From Planctomycetota bacterium (GTDB lineage Bacteria > Planctomycetota > Phycisphaerae > UBA1845 > UTPLA1), in contig JAPULF010000490.1 in NCBI GenBank assembly GCA_027295245.1, positions 1 to 6,459 of the forward strand: a stretch of DNA of 6,459 bases, read 5' to 3'. The notes under the pieces are model-generated. The model was given only the letters and a program-made list of their open reading frames with translations. It did no database searches and was not told where the DNA came from. Below, piece by piece: positions 1 to 6,459 of the stretch (positions within the stretch are counted from its first letter, which is position 1; every line of letters starts with the position of its first letter). A program made the position numbers and the translations under genes.

Positions 1-45
1 GTACGGGCCGGGGTCGAGGCTTCCGAGCGCGTCAGGACCGATTAG
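1..45 (+). CDS. Possible 3' end of an upstream gene (partial)
   Basis: Frame 1 is open from the window edge and ends at a TAG at 43-45, 11 bases before the ATG of the SPFH gene. The 14 visible codons read VRAGVEASERVRTD, with mostly G or C at the third position, as in the neighbouring genes. Spacing and strand would suit an operon member just upstream. SPFH genes of the HflK/HflC type often occur in pairs, so a partner gene is a reasonable guess, but 14 codons cannot show it. The other two forward frames are also open here, so the evidence for coding is weak. Confidence 0.3.
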   Translation, partial: VRAGVEASERVRTD

Positions 46-56
46 CGAGAATCTCG

Positions 57-1499
57 ATGGCGAACGTAAATCCATCTCACGAACACACGGGGACCGAGCC
101 GATCGGTCCGGGCAATGCCGACGCCCTCGACGCCGCGAATCTGGCCCTGGTCGAGGGCCTTCACAAGAGCTTCTGGGTTCTGAAGGCGATCATGGTCGTG
201 CTCGTGGTCTTATATGCCCTGAGCGGCTGGTTTAGCGTCAAGCCCAATGAAGTCGGGATCATCACGCGTTTCGGAAGCGTCGCGGGTGGCCCGACGGGCG
301 AGATCCTTCGTCCGGGATGGCACTGGTCGTGGCCGTATCCGATCGAAGGGCACCAAAGAGTGTCCGTCTCCGAACGCGAGTTGCCGATCCAATTTATCGA
401 AAAACGCACGGATGAGGAGGAGATTTCGGGAAAGTTGGGTTACAAGTTCAACGATCGACTAAGCCCCGACAGAGACGACTATCTTGTCACCGGAGACGCC
501 AATATTTTACACAGCCTGTTGAAGGTGAAGTACCGGATCACCGATCCGATAGCGTACGTGAACCACGTCAAGCCCATGCCGAAACCCGATGCCTCGGTCA
601 CCAGCGGCCCGTTGCACGAGCACTTTGCGGAATACTCCATTCTCTCCAATCTCACTCGGGACGCGGTCATCGAGATCTCGGTAGCGTGGAAGGCCCTCGA
701 GATCCGCGGCAGCCGCCAGAATGAATTCCTCGGTGAGGTGGCGGTGTGCGTCATACGCAAGCTCAATGAATTGAAGGCCGCCGGCACGCCGCTCGGCATC
801 ACGGTCGATCCCGTCACGGGCATCGTTGCCCCGAAGACCGCCGGCAACGAGGGGGTTTACCCGCCGCGGCAGGTTCAGAAGGACTTTGACGAGGTGTTCG
901 CGACCCAGACGAGAAAGGCACAGGAAATTGCCAAGGCCGAAGCCGATGCGGAGGAATTGCTCACGCAGGCGGCCGGGGCCGCTCATCCGGCCATCAGCAA
1001 GGCGATTGACAAGGAGTTTCGGGCCATGTTGGCCGTCTCAAAGGCCGAGGGGCATGGGAACACGGACGATATCGAGCTCGCCGGATTACGCAATTCACTC
1101 GAAGAAAAGCGTGCCGAGGTCGAGAACATGATTCTGGCCGCATCCGGTCAGGTGCGCGCCATTATTCGAATGAGTCAGGTGTACAAGGACGCCATCGAGA
1201 AGGAGGCGATCGCGGACTGGAAAAAGATCGAGGCCCTGTTGCCGGAATACCGCCGCAATCCGGATATCTTGTTCGCGCGGCTAGGCGCCGAGAACTACGC
1301 CGTCGCCCTCGCCAATGACAAGCTAACCAAGTGGTGGCTCTACCCGGGCAATGAGGTTCGTATCAAGATTCAAGACAGCCCTCGCAAGCCCGACGATGAG
1401 ACCGATAGAGATCCGACCTTCAGGCGCAAGGTGACGATCGACCAGGATGAGGTCGACTTGAAAGGCATTCTGCCGAGATCAACGGCCTTGAGACAATGA
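57..1499 (+). CDS. HflK-like SPFH/Band 7 domain membrane protein
   Basis: A 480-residue protein of the SPFH (stomatin/prohibitin/flotillin/HflK) superfamily, closest by eye to HflK. A polar N-terminus is followed by one membrane helix at about residues 38-59, then the SPFH domain. Its landmarks are VKPNEVGIITRFG (61-73), LRPGWHW (84-90), GDANI followed by VKYRITDP (146-164), and YPPRQVQKDFDEV (268-280), which matches the 'RPPEEVKAAFDDA' stretch of E. coli HflK. An Ala/Glu/Lys-rich helical region, probably coiled coil, runs from about 281 to 400 and is followed by a charged tail. In E. coli, HflK and HflC form a periplasmic cage around the FtsH protease and modulate it. By that topology the bulk here is extracytoplasmic. 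No ftsH or hflC lies downstream; the next gene is an ABC ATPase, one base away. The ATG at 57 was chosen because the protein begins shortly before the conserved helix. Its Shine-Dalgarno is weak (GCGAGA, 45-50), and the frame stays open to the window edge, so a longer N-terminus cannot be excluded. The SPFH assignment is firm; an FtsH-modulating role is uncertain. Confidence 0.9.
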   Translation: MANVNPSHEHTGTEPIGPGNADALDAANLALVEGLHKSFWVLKAIMVVLVVLYALSGWFSVKPNEVGIITRFGSVAGGPTGEILRPGWHWSWPYPIEGHQRVSVSERELPIQFIEKRTDEEEISGKLGYKFNDRLSPDRDDYLVTGDANILHSLLKVKYRITDPIAYVNHVKPMPKPDASVTSGPLHEHFAEYSILSNLTRDAVIEISVAWKALEIRGSRQNEFLGEVAVCVIRKLNELKAAGTPLGITVDPVTGIVAPKTAGNEGVYPPRQVQKDFDEVFATQTRKAQEIAKAEADAEELLTQAAGAAHPAISKAIDKEFRAMLAVSKAEGHGNTDDIELAGLRNSLEEKRAEVENMILAASGQVRAIIRMSQVYKDAIEKEAIADWKKIEALLPEYRRNPDILFARLGAENYAVALANDKLTKWWLYPGNEVRIKIQDSPRKPDDETDRDPTFRRKVTIDQDEVDLKGILPRSTALRQ

Positions 1500-1500
1500 A

Positions 1501-2709
1501 TTGACGGCAAATACGAGTCTGCAACCGGTCATTCAGTGTACCTCGCTCTCGAAAGTGTTCCAGGATTTTTGGGGGCGCGGCAAGGTCTTGGCCGTCGACC
1601 AACTCGAACTCGAGGTCTACCCCGGCGAAGTCTTCGGTCTTCTGGGTCCGAACGGTTCCGGAAAATCAACCACCATCAAGATGCTCCTGGGACTGCTCTA
1701 TCCCACGACCGGCTCGTGCCGGGTGTTCGGCCGGCCGCCTACCGATGTGGCGATAAAATCACGCATCGGATTCATGCCGGAAGAGTCGTACCTGCACCGT
1801 TTTCTGAACGCCTATGAAACGCTCGATTACTACGGAAGGCTCTTCAGGCTGGATTCCCACGAGCGAAAACGCCGCACCAACCAACTGATCGAGATGGTCG
1901 GCCTCAAGCGCGCCGGCAAGCGTACCGTCGGCACCTATTCCAAGGGGATGGCGCGACGCATCGGGCTGGCCCAGGCCCTGGTCAACGATCCCGACCTGCT
2001 CATTCTCGACGAACCGACCACCGGTCTGGACCCGATCGGGACGCGGCAGATCAAAGAGGTGATTCGCACGCTTGCTGGCCGCGGAAAAACCGTGCTGTTG
2101 TGCAGTCACCTGCTCGCCGACGTGGAGGACGTGTGCGATCGTGTGGCGATCATGTACGGTGGGCGACGCCGGGCCCTCGGAGATATCTCGGAGTTGTTGG
2201 AACGTAGCGACGTTACGCAGATCTCCGCCAAGGGACTCGACGACGCCACCATCGAAAAGCTGCGCCAAATGGTCGCCGACGCCGGAAGCGAAATCCTGGA
2301 CGTGAAACACCCTAGGGATCGTTTGGAGGACATCTTCCTCCGGGTGGTCGGTCAGGCGCAACGGGAAAAGCTGGAGACCAGTGGGGCCGAGTCGGCCGAG
2401 GGTGTTTCGAGCTTTCTCGCCGGCGACCCGGACCGAAAAGAGGGATTGGTAGACTCCCTGATCAGCGCCGGGCGACGCGAAACGGAGCGTGCCCCGGTCA
2501 CAACCGCTCCGGTGGAAATCCTGCCAACCGCTCGCGCCGACGTTCTTTCAAAGCTGGTCTCCGAAGGGGCCGACGCCGCGGATTCGAGCGAGCCGGTTGA
2601 ATCGCCCGTCTCGACCCCGAAGCCGGACGCCGAAGTGATCGATCGACTTTTGAATCCGGACGACCCGTCGGCGAGCGCAGATAACCCTGCGTCAGGTCCT
2701 TTGAAGTAG
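1501..2709 (+). CDS. ABC-2 type transporter, ATP-binding protein with disordered C-terminal tail
   Basis: A 402-residue cytoplasmic ATPase that should power the permease encoded next. The nucleotide-binding domain covers about residues 8-235: Walker A GPNGSGKST (49-57), Q-loop position occupied by Glu in FMPEES (91-96), signature YSKGM (146-150) in place of LSGGQ, Walker B LLILDEP (166-172), D-loop GLD (175-177) and switch His in CSH (His203). The Glu Q-loop and YSKGM signature are common in the ABC-2/CcmA-like branch. A short domain with a PRDRLEDIFL segment (271-280) ends the usual fold at about 290. Some 110 further residues are rich in Ala, Pro, Ser, Glu and Asp and are probably disordered, but contain three similar short hydrophobic motifs. 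The TTG start sits one base after the stop of the SPFH gene, suggesting translational coupling. No better upstream start is possible, because TGA at 1497-1499 is close by and the fold begins within ten residues. The ATPase assignment is very secure; the substrate is unknown. Confidence 0.95.
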   Translation: MTANTSLQPVIQCTSLSKVFQDFWGRGKVLAVDQLELEVYPGEVFGLLGPNGSGKSTTIKMLLGLLYPTTGSCRVFGRPPTDVAIKSRIGFMPEESYLHRFLNAYETLDYYGRLFRLDSHERKRRTNQLIEMVGLKRAGKRTVGTYSKGMARRIGLAQALVNDPDLLILDEPTTGLDPIGTRQIKEVIRTLAGRGKTVLLCSHLLADVEDVCDRVAIMYGGRRRALGDISELLERSDVTQISAKGLDDATIEKLRQMVADAGSEILDVKHPRDRLEDIFLRVVGQAQREKLETSGAESAEGVSSFLAGDPDRKEGLVDSLISAGRRETERAPVTTAPVEILPTARADVLSKLVSEGADAADSSEPVESPVSTPKPDAEVIDRLLNPDDPSASADNPASGPLK

Positions 2710-2717
2710 GCAACGCG

Positions 2718-2723
2718 AGAGGA
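2718..2723 (+). promoter_or_regulatory. Ribosome binding site for the permease gene
   Basis: AGAGGA lies 9 bases upstream of the GTG at 2733, in the 23-base gap after the ATPase stop codon. It supports GTG as the start although it is not ATG. Confidence 0.7.
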
Positions 2724-2732
2724 ATCGAACAG

Positions 2733-4472
2733 GTGGCGTCGGACTACACCTTCTTCTTTGTCATGCTTTCGTTTTGCGGGATCATGTTGTTGGTCACGTT
2801 CGTGTACGTTCTGCGCCGGGCGTTCGCTGGAGATGCCGGCGAAATCGGCGGATGGGAACTTCGCGGCGCTTGGGGAAGGGTGACGGCCGTTGCGAGAATC
2901 ACGCTTGCAGAGGGCATACGAACCAAGATCGCCGCCGGCTTCACGGGCCTGGTCCTGATCGCGATTCCGTTGTTCTTGGTGATTTGCACGGGAGATGGAA
3001 CGATCTCGGGCGAAGTCAAGATGTTCCTGGCATACTCGCTCGGCTTCGCTTCGTTTTGGCTGGCGTTGCTGACGATCTTTTTCTCGTGCCGCTCACTTTC
3101 CATGGAAGTCGCCCAACGTCAGATTTACGGCGTCGTCAGCAAGCCTATTCCGCGCTGGCAGATCTTGGTCGGAAAATGGACGGGCGTGATGATCCTGAAT
3201 GTGTCTCTACTGGCCGTCGTCTGCCTGGCAACATACGCGGGCCATCGATACAAGCTTTGGAGATTCAAGGCCGACCTCGCCCATGAACTGCACACGTTTG
3301 GCGGACTCACACCGGCGGACGCGAACGCGGCGGTGGCGGCGCTTGACAGCGTCGAGGGTAAGGGCGTGAAGGGGCAAGGCAGTCCGGTGGTTTCCACTCT
3401 CGCCAAGGCGCTCGGTCAGACGAACGATCAGATCTCGGAAAAGTTGTTGATGCTCCCGGAGGCAACCCGTGTCAACTTGAGGCGTTTCGACGAGTTGAGG
3501 CGCCAGGTGTTGACCGCGCGGGCCACGCTCACGCCTCCCGAAATACCCGATCTGCCTGATCTGGTGGACGAGCAATATGCGGCCATGGAAAAAGAGAGTC
3601 GCCTGCCCGCCGGTTGGACCGTCAGGGAGACCAAGTTACGGATCAAGGCCGCCATCAAGGCAAGCTACATGACCGTCCCGTTCCGCATGGGGCGGACATG
3701 GACGATGAAGGGAGGTCCTCCTCCGTCCGAGGAACGAGACTTCCTCATGAGCGTACGTTTCAAGATCAGACCTTCGTCATATCTCGACTCGGTGTCGGAG
3801 TTCGACTTGGAGCGCGACACGCTTCTTGCCGAGTGGGGTGTCGGAAATCCCACGCCGGACCCGCCTCCGTATTTCTCGCTTCTCGCCGCCCACCCGGTCA
3901 ACACCTTCAACGAATTCGAGATAGAAACAGAGTCGGTGGCGGAAGACGGAGCCGTCATACTCTCGTTCATGAATATCGATCCGCGTCGCGTGAGCGCGGC
4001 GTTCGATTTCCCGTTTGGTCTCCAGGTGTTGTATCGCGTCGGTTCGTTCGAAATGAATGTGTTTCAGGTATACCTGGCGATTCTGATCCCGTTGGCATGC
4101 CTGGGCGCCGTCGGCGTGTGCGCTTCGACGTTTCTCAGCTTTCCGGTCGGATCTCTGATCGTGATCGTGATTTACATCATCAGTTTGTGCATCGGTTTCG
4201 TCGCCGAATCGCTCGGTATCACCGAGGATTACTATGATCCGGAACACATTACGTGGGCGATTCAGCTTCGCCAGGGCATCGTCAACTCGATGGATTGGGC
4301 GTTTGCGATAGGGGACTGCGAACCGGTCACGAACCTGATCGAGGGTCGAGCCATCGGCTGGTCCAGGCTCTGGACCCTCACGTGGAAGTTTGTGCTGCTA
4401 AAGGGCCTCTTGACGTTGACTTTGGCGGTCATGATATTTAGACGTCGTGAATTGGCGGCGGTGACGGTGTAG
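2733..4472 (+). CDS. ABC-2 type transporter permease with large extracytoplasmic domain
   Basis: A 579-residue integral membrane protein and likely partner of the preceding ATPase. Hydrophobic segments lie at about residues 5-28, 66-86, 97-117, 147-170, 441-467, 468-492 and 549-569: one extra N-terminal helix plus six that fit an ABC-2 core. The segment from about 118 to 146 (SMEVAQRQIYGVVSKPIPRW within it) resembles the coupling region of ABC-2 permeases, where a 'KPI.RW' element precedes a helix. Positive charges (RRAF after helix 1, RRR after the last helix) place the N-terminus outside and the C-terminus inside. The loop of about 270 residues (171-440) is then outside. Its first half looks helical; its second half, with TWTMKGG, SVRFKI and FEIETES, looks beta-rich. 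The text QVLYRVGSFE leads back into the membrane. I recall similar permeases from Planctomycetota, but no specific substrate. The start is GTG with a well-placed AGAGGA. Confidence 0.88.
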   Translation: MASDYTFFFVMLSFCGIMLLVTFVYVLRRAFAGDAGEIGGWELRGAWGRVTAVARITLAEGIRTKIAAGFTGLVLIAIPLFLVICTGDGTISGEVKMFLAYSLGFASFWLALLTIFFSCRSLSMEVAQRQIYGVVSKPIPRWQILVGKWTGVMILNVSLLAVVCLATYAGHRYKLWRFKADLAHELHTFGGLTPADANAAVAALDSVEGKGVKGQGSPVVSTLAKALGQTNDQISEKLLMLPEATRVNLRRFDELRRQVLTARATLTPPEIPDLPDLVDEQYAAMEKESRLPAGWTVRETKLRIKAAIKASYMTVPFRMGRTWTMKGGPPPSEERDFLMSVRFKIRPSSYLDSVSEFDLERDTLLAEWGVGNPTPDPPPYFSLLAAHPVNTFNEFEIETESVAEDGAVILSFMNIDPRRVSAAFDFPFGLQVLYRVGSFEMNVFQVYLAILIPLACLGAVGVCASTFLSFPVGSLIVIVIYIISLCIGFVAESLGITEDYYDPEHITWAIQLRQGIVNSMDWAFAIGDCEPVTNLIEGRAIGWSRLWTLTWKFVLLKGLLTLTLAVMIFRRRELAAVTV

Positions 4473-4497
4473 GCCGCCGCGCCCCGCGTTGAATCGT

Positions 4498-4503
4498 GTA
4501 GGA
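4498..4503 (+). promoter_or_regulatory. Ribosome binding site deciding the ATG at 4510
   Basis: GTAGGA lies 6 bases before the ATG at 4510. The alternative in-frame TTG at 4489 has only GC-rich sequence without a purine-rich site before it and would add seven residues containing this motif. The site therefore favours 4510. Confidence 0.65.
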
Positions 4504-4509
4504 TCATCC

Positions 4510-6273
4510 ATGCGACCGACCACTCGACGATGGCTGTTCATGTTGTCCGCGATTCTGATCATCGGCTTGGCCGCCTCCAGGGTTGCGCCTCTTAACGCGA
4601 AGCGGACCGAATGCAAGTTGAACGCCGCCCCCCTGCCGGAAAGCGCCAAACCGTCCATGATGCTCAGACCGTTGCTGGCGCTCGGGCGGGCGCCGCTCGT
4701 GGACTTTCTCTGGCTGCGGGCCACCAAGCTCAAGGACGAGGGACGTTACTTCGACGCCGATCAGCTTTCCCGCCTCATCTGCGATTTGCAACCTCGATTC
4801 GCCAGCGTTTGGGCCTTTCAGGCGTGGAACATGGCCTACAACATCTCCGTCACGCTCGGCGCGGCCGAGGACCGTTGGCGCTGGGTCAGCAACGGCATTG
4901 ACCTCCTGCGTGACAAGGGAATCCCCCTGAACCCGAACAACCTGCAACTCTACCGGGAGCTGGGCTGGATATTCTTTCACAAGGTCGCCGATTTCACAGA
5001 CGAGCATCATTGGTATTACAAGTGGCAGTTGGCCCGCCAGGTCGAGGAGATTCTGGGCCCGCCGCCGCCCGATTACGTGGGACCGGGGCGTTCGCGCGGC
5101 GAGTTCTATCGAAACTACGATTATAAGCCCCTCGCCGAAGCTCCGAACAAGTTCGAGAGCCTGTTGCAGAATCCCGAGACTGCTGCGTTCGTCAAGAGAT
5201 TCGAACGGTTCGGATTCAAGGTCGAAGAGTCGGGTGTCTACCTGGGGATTGTCGAACAAATCACAGACGAGACAATTCGGATTCCCAACGGCACGCCCGA
5301 AACCGAAGCCGAACTGCGGCACGAATTAGTGAAAATGATGACCGATCCCGCGACGGCCCCGATCCGGGCGGAGCTGGAACACTTCTGGCGGGCGAACTGG
5401 CTTCGGCGCGACCTCAAGATCGACCCCGCCTGGTTGCTCGAACTCTCGGAGAGCTACGGCGTGATATTCGACCTCCGCCTCGGCGAGACCCATGCCCTGT
5501 ACTGGACCTCCAAGGGACTCGAACTGGGACACAAAAAGAGTACGCGGATTGATATACACCAACTCAATACCACGCGCATCGGCTATTTCTGTTTGAAGAA
5601 CATGTCCGAGCGCGGCCGGCTGACTCTGGTACCCGAAGTCGAGCAGGGCATGCGTCCATTCCTGATTCCCGATCTCAGATTCGGTGAAGTCCTCTTCGAC
5701 CACTATTTGGCGGAAACAAAACGAATATGGGAAGATACCAAAGGCAAAGTTGAGGTTAACATCAACGTGTTTGGAGGATTCGTGGGCTTTACGCGAACGC
5801 TTATCCTTCGATATGCCGAGCGCAACGAGATGAAAAAGGCCCGCGAAAAGTTCGAATTTCTCCGGGAGAACTTCCCCGACCCAATGTACGACGGAGGTTT
5901 CGAGAGATTTCTTGTGCTGCAATTCCCGGAGGACCGTACTTTTGATGATTATCGCGGCACGATGAATCGCCTCAACGGCCTGATCGGCCGGGGCCTCGTG
6001 CCGCTCGCCTACGACGAGGACGACCTGGCCACACCGTGGCTGAATCGGGCGAGGGGGGTCTACGACCGTTATCACGAGAATCTCGTCGCCGAGCGGGAGG
6101 GGCTCCCGAAGTTCGAGGTCATTCTCGAGGGTCGCGTTCATGAAGAAGGCGGTCGAATGAATCGGTCGGCCTACGAACGGATGTGTCGCAAGCTCGGAAT
6201 CGAACCGCTCCCACCGAAAGACGAATCTAAAGCCAATCGTCCTGACGTGGCCGCCTCCCCCGCAACGCGTTGA
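4510..6273 (+). CDS. Membrane-anchored TPR-like protein of unknown function
   Basis: Starting at the ATG at 4510 this is a 587-residue protein. An Arg-rich start (RPTTRRW) precedes a hydrophobic helix at about residues 8-23. This is a signal anchor or signal peptide and places the rest outside the cytoplasm. There is no lipobox Cys next to it. Residues 62-183 form Trp/Tyr-rich helical units that look like divergent tetratricopeptide repeats: FLWLRATKLKDEGRYFDAD up to LQPRF (66-97), then WAFQAWNMAYN (101-111), then LYRELGWIFFHK (147-158). A Pro-rich linker (GPPPPDYVGPG, 183-193) follows, then a mixed-charge middle domain I do not recognise. A later helical pair (about 424-458, RYAERNEMKKAREKF) is again TPR-like. 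No enzyme motif is visible. TPR-type repeats usually bind proteins, so a scaffold or accessory role for the transporter is plausible but inferred. The gene follows the permease by 37 bases and is the last of the operon. Confidence 0.8.
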   Translation: MRPTTRRWLFMLSAILIIGLAASRVAPLNAKRTECKLNAAPLPESAKPSMMLRPLLALGRAPLVDFLWLRATKLKDEGRYFDADQLSRLICDLQPRFASVWAFQAWNMAYNISVTLGAAEDRWRWVSNGIDLLRDKGIPLNPNNLQLYRELGWIFFHKVADFTDEHHWYYKWQLARQVEEILGPPPPDYVGPGRSRGEFYRNYDYKPLAEAPNKFESLLQNPETAAFVKRFERFGFKVEESGVYLGIVEQITDETIRIPNGTPETEAELRHELVKMMTDPATAPIRAELEHFWRANWLRRDLKIDPAWLLELSESYGVIFDLRLGETHALYWTSKGLELGHKKSTRIDIHQLNTTRIGYFCLKNMSERGRLTLVPEVEQGMRPFLIPDLRFGEVLFDHYLAETKRIWEDTKGKVEVNINVFGGFVGFTRTLILRYAERNEMKKAREKFEFLRENFPDPMYDGGFERFLVLQFPEDRTFDDYRGTMNRLNGLIGRGLVPLAYDEDDLATPWLNRARGVYDRYHENLVAEREGLPKFEVILEGRVHEEGGRMNRSAYERMCRKLGIEPLPPKDESKANRPDVAASPATR

Positions 6274-6323
6274 TTGCCCGGTCGGCTTTTGAAAATGCGC
6301 GGACCGCGGAAGGCGCACAAAGA

Positions 6324-6354
6324 AAACCCGTTTCGCCTTGGACAAAACGGGTTT
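6324..6354 (+). terminator. Terminator-like hairpin after the operon
   Basis: AAACCCGTTT (6324-6333) and AAACGGGTTT (6345-6354) form a perfect 10-bp inverted repeat around an 11-base loop, 50 bases after the last stop codon. An A-rich run precedes it, but only the three T of the stem itself follow, so the classic long T-tract is missing. It could also act from the opposite strand, where the terminal AAAA/TTTT run is slightly longer. Position and perfect pairing make it the likely end of the transcript. Confidence 0.65.
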
Positions 6355-6459
6355 CAATCAACAGAAATGCGGGTGTCTCCACCGCAATGCCGGTCGAAGG
6401 CGGATTATTGAACCCTAAAGTGAAACAAGGTGGGGACGTTTCGGGACGACTGGACCTCT
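6355..6459. other. Intergenic sequence, no gene seen
   Basis: These 105 bases after the hairpin hold no convincing gene, promoter or repeat. A frame from the ATG at 6387 stays open to the window edge (24 codons) but lacks a Shine-Dalgarno. No pair of boxes with good -35/-10 spacing stands out on either strand. Confidence 0.5.

Noticed and set aside
46..56. Palindrome-like 11-mer CGAGAATCTCG before the first gene, also present at 6075-6085
   Set aside because: The second copy lies inside the coding region of the last gene with no matching context. Two copies of a short GC-rich near-palindrome in this length are plausibly chance.
1496..1504. Three-codon mini-frame ATG-AAT-TGA spanning the SPFH/ATPase junction
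   Set aside because: It arises from the overlap of stop and start sequences. A two-residue peptide is not a credible gene and no site favours its use.
1759..2361. Open frame of 200 codons on the minus strand
   Set aside because: It lies opposite the ATPase domain whose Walker B, signature and switch His are read on the + strand. No protein family is visible in it.
4489..4509. Longer start (TTG) for the TPR-like protein
   Set aside because: It has no Shine-Dalgarno and would place the good GTAGGA site inside the coding region. ATG at 4510 is better supported.
4504..5322. Open frame of 272 codons on the minus strand
   Set aside because: Fully antisense to the 5' half of the TPR-like gene, with no recognisable motif and no ribosome site. 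Same codon-bias explanation.
5326..6357. Long open frame (343 codons) on the minus strand
   Set aside because: It lies opposite the well-supported TPR-like gene, starts with TTG inside the terminator hairpin, and its translation shows no domain. High GC at third codon positions on the + strand readily creates such antisense frames.
6387..6459. Open frame from ATG 6387 running off the window edge
   Set aside because: Only 24 codons, no ribosome binding site and no family resemblance. Too little to call a gene.

Overview
This window reads as one co-directional four-gene operon on the + strand, from moderately GC-rich bacterial DNA. It encodes (i) an HflK-like SPFH/Band 7 membrane protein, (ii) an ABC-2 type transporter ATPase, (iii) its multi-pass permease with a very large extracytoplasmic loop, and (iv) a membrane-anchored, TPR-like protein of unknown function. 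The 1, 23 and 37 nt gaps, the uniform strand and a strong hairpin after the last gene (6324-6354) support a single transcript. I see no tRNA, rRNA, CRISPR array, insertion sequence or phage gene. The style of the proteins (HflK-like SPFH protein beside an ABC-2 pair, a permease with a long beta-rich insert ending in a 'VLYRVGSFE' type segment, and a large Trp-rich TPR-like protein) is what I associate with Planctomycetota, perhaps Phycisphaerae. That assignment is recognition from memory, not a search result.

Layout: 1-45 may be the last codons of an upstream gene. 57-1499 is the SPFH gene. 1501-2709 is the ABC ATPase, starting with TTG one base after the previous stop. 2733-4472 is the permease, with a GTG start and a good Shine-Dalgarno. 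4510-6273 is the TPR-like protein, where I prefer the ATG at 4510 over an in-frame TTG at 4489. 6274-6459 is intergenic with a terminator-like hairpin.

How the parts may work together (inference): the ATPase is cytoplasmic and drives the permease. The permease, the SPFH protein and the TPR-like protein are each predicted to place most of their soluble mass (about 270, 420 and 560 residues) on the outer face of the cytoplasmic membrane. The operon could therefore build an extracytoplasmic assembly: an SPFH scaffold or cage organising an ABC-2 exporter, with a TPR-like accessory protein. The substrate is unknown. The most notable details are the three short repeated hydrophobic motifs in the disordered C-terminal tail of the ATPase, the big insert of the permease, and the apparent novelty of the TPR-like protein.
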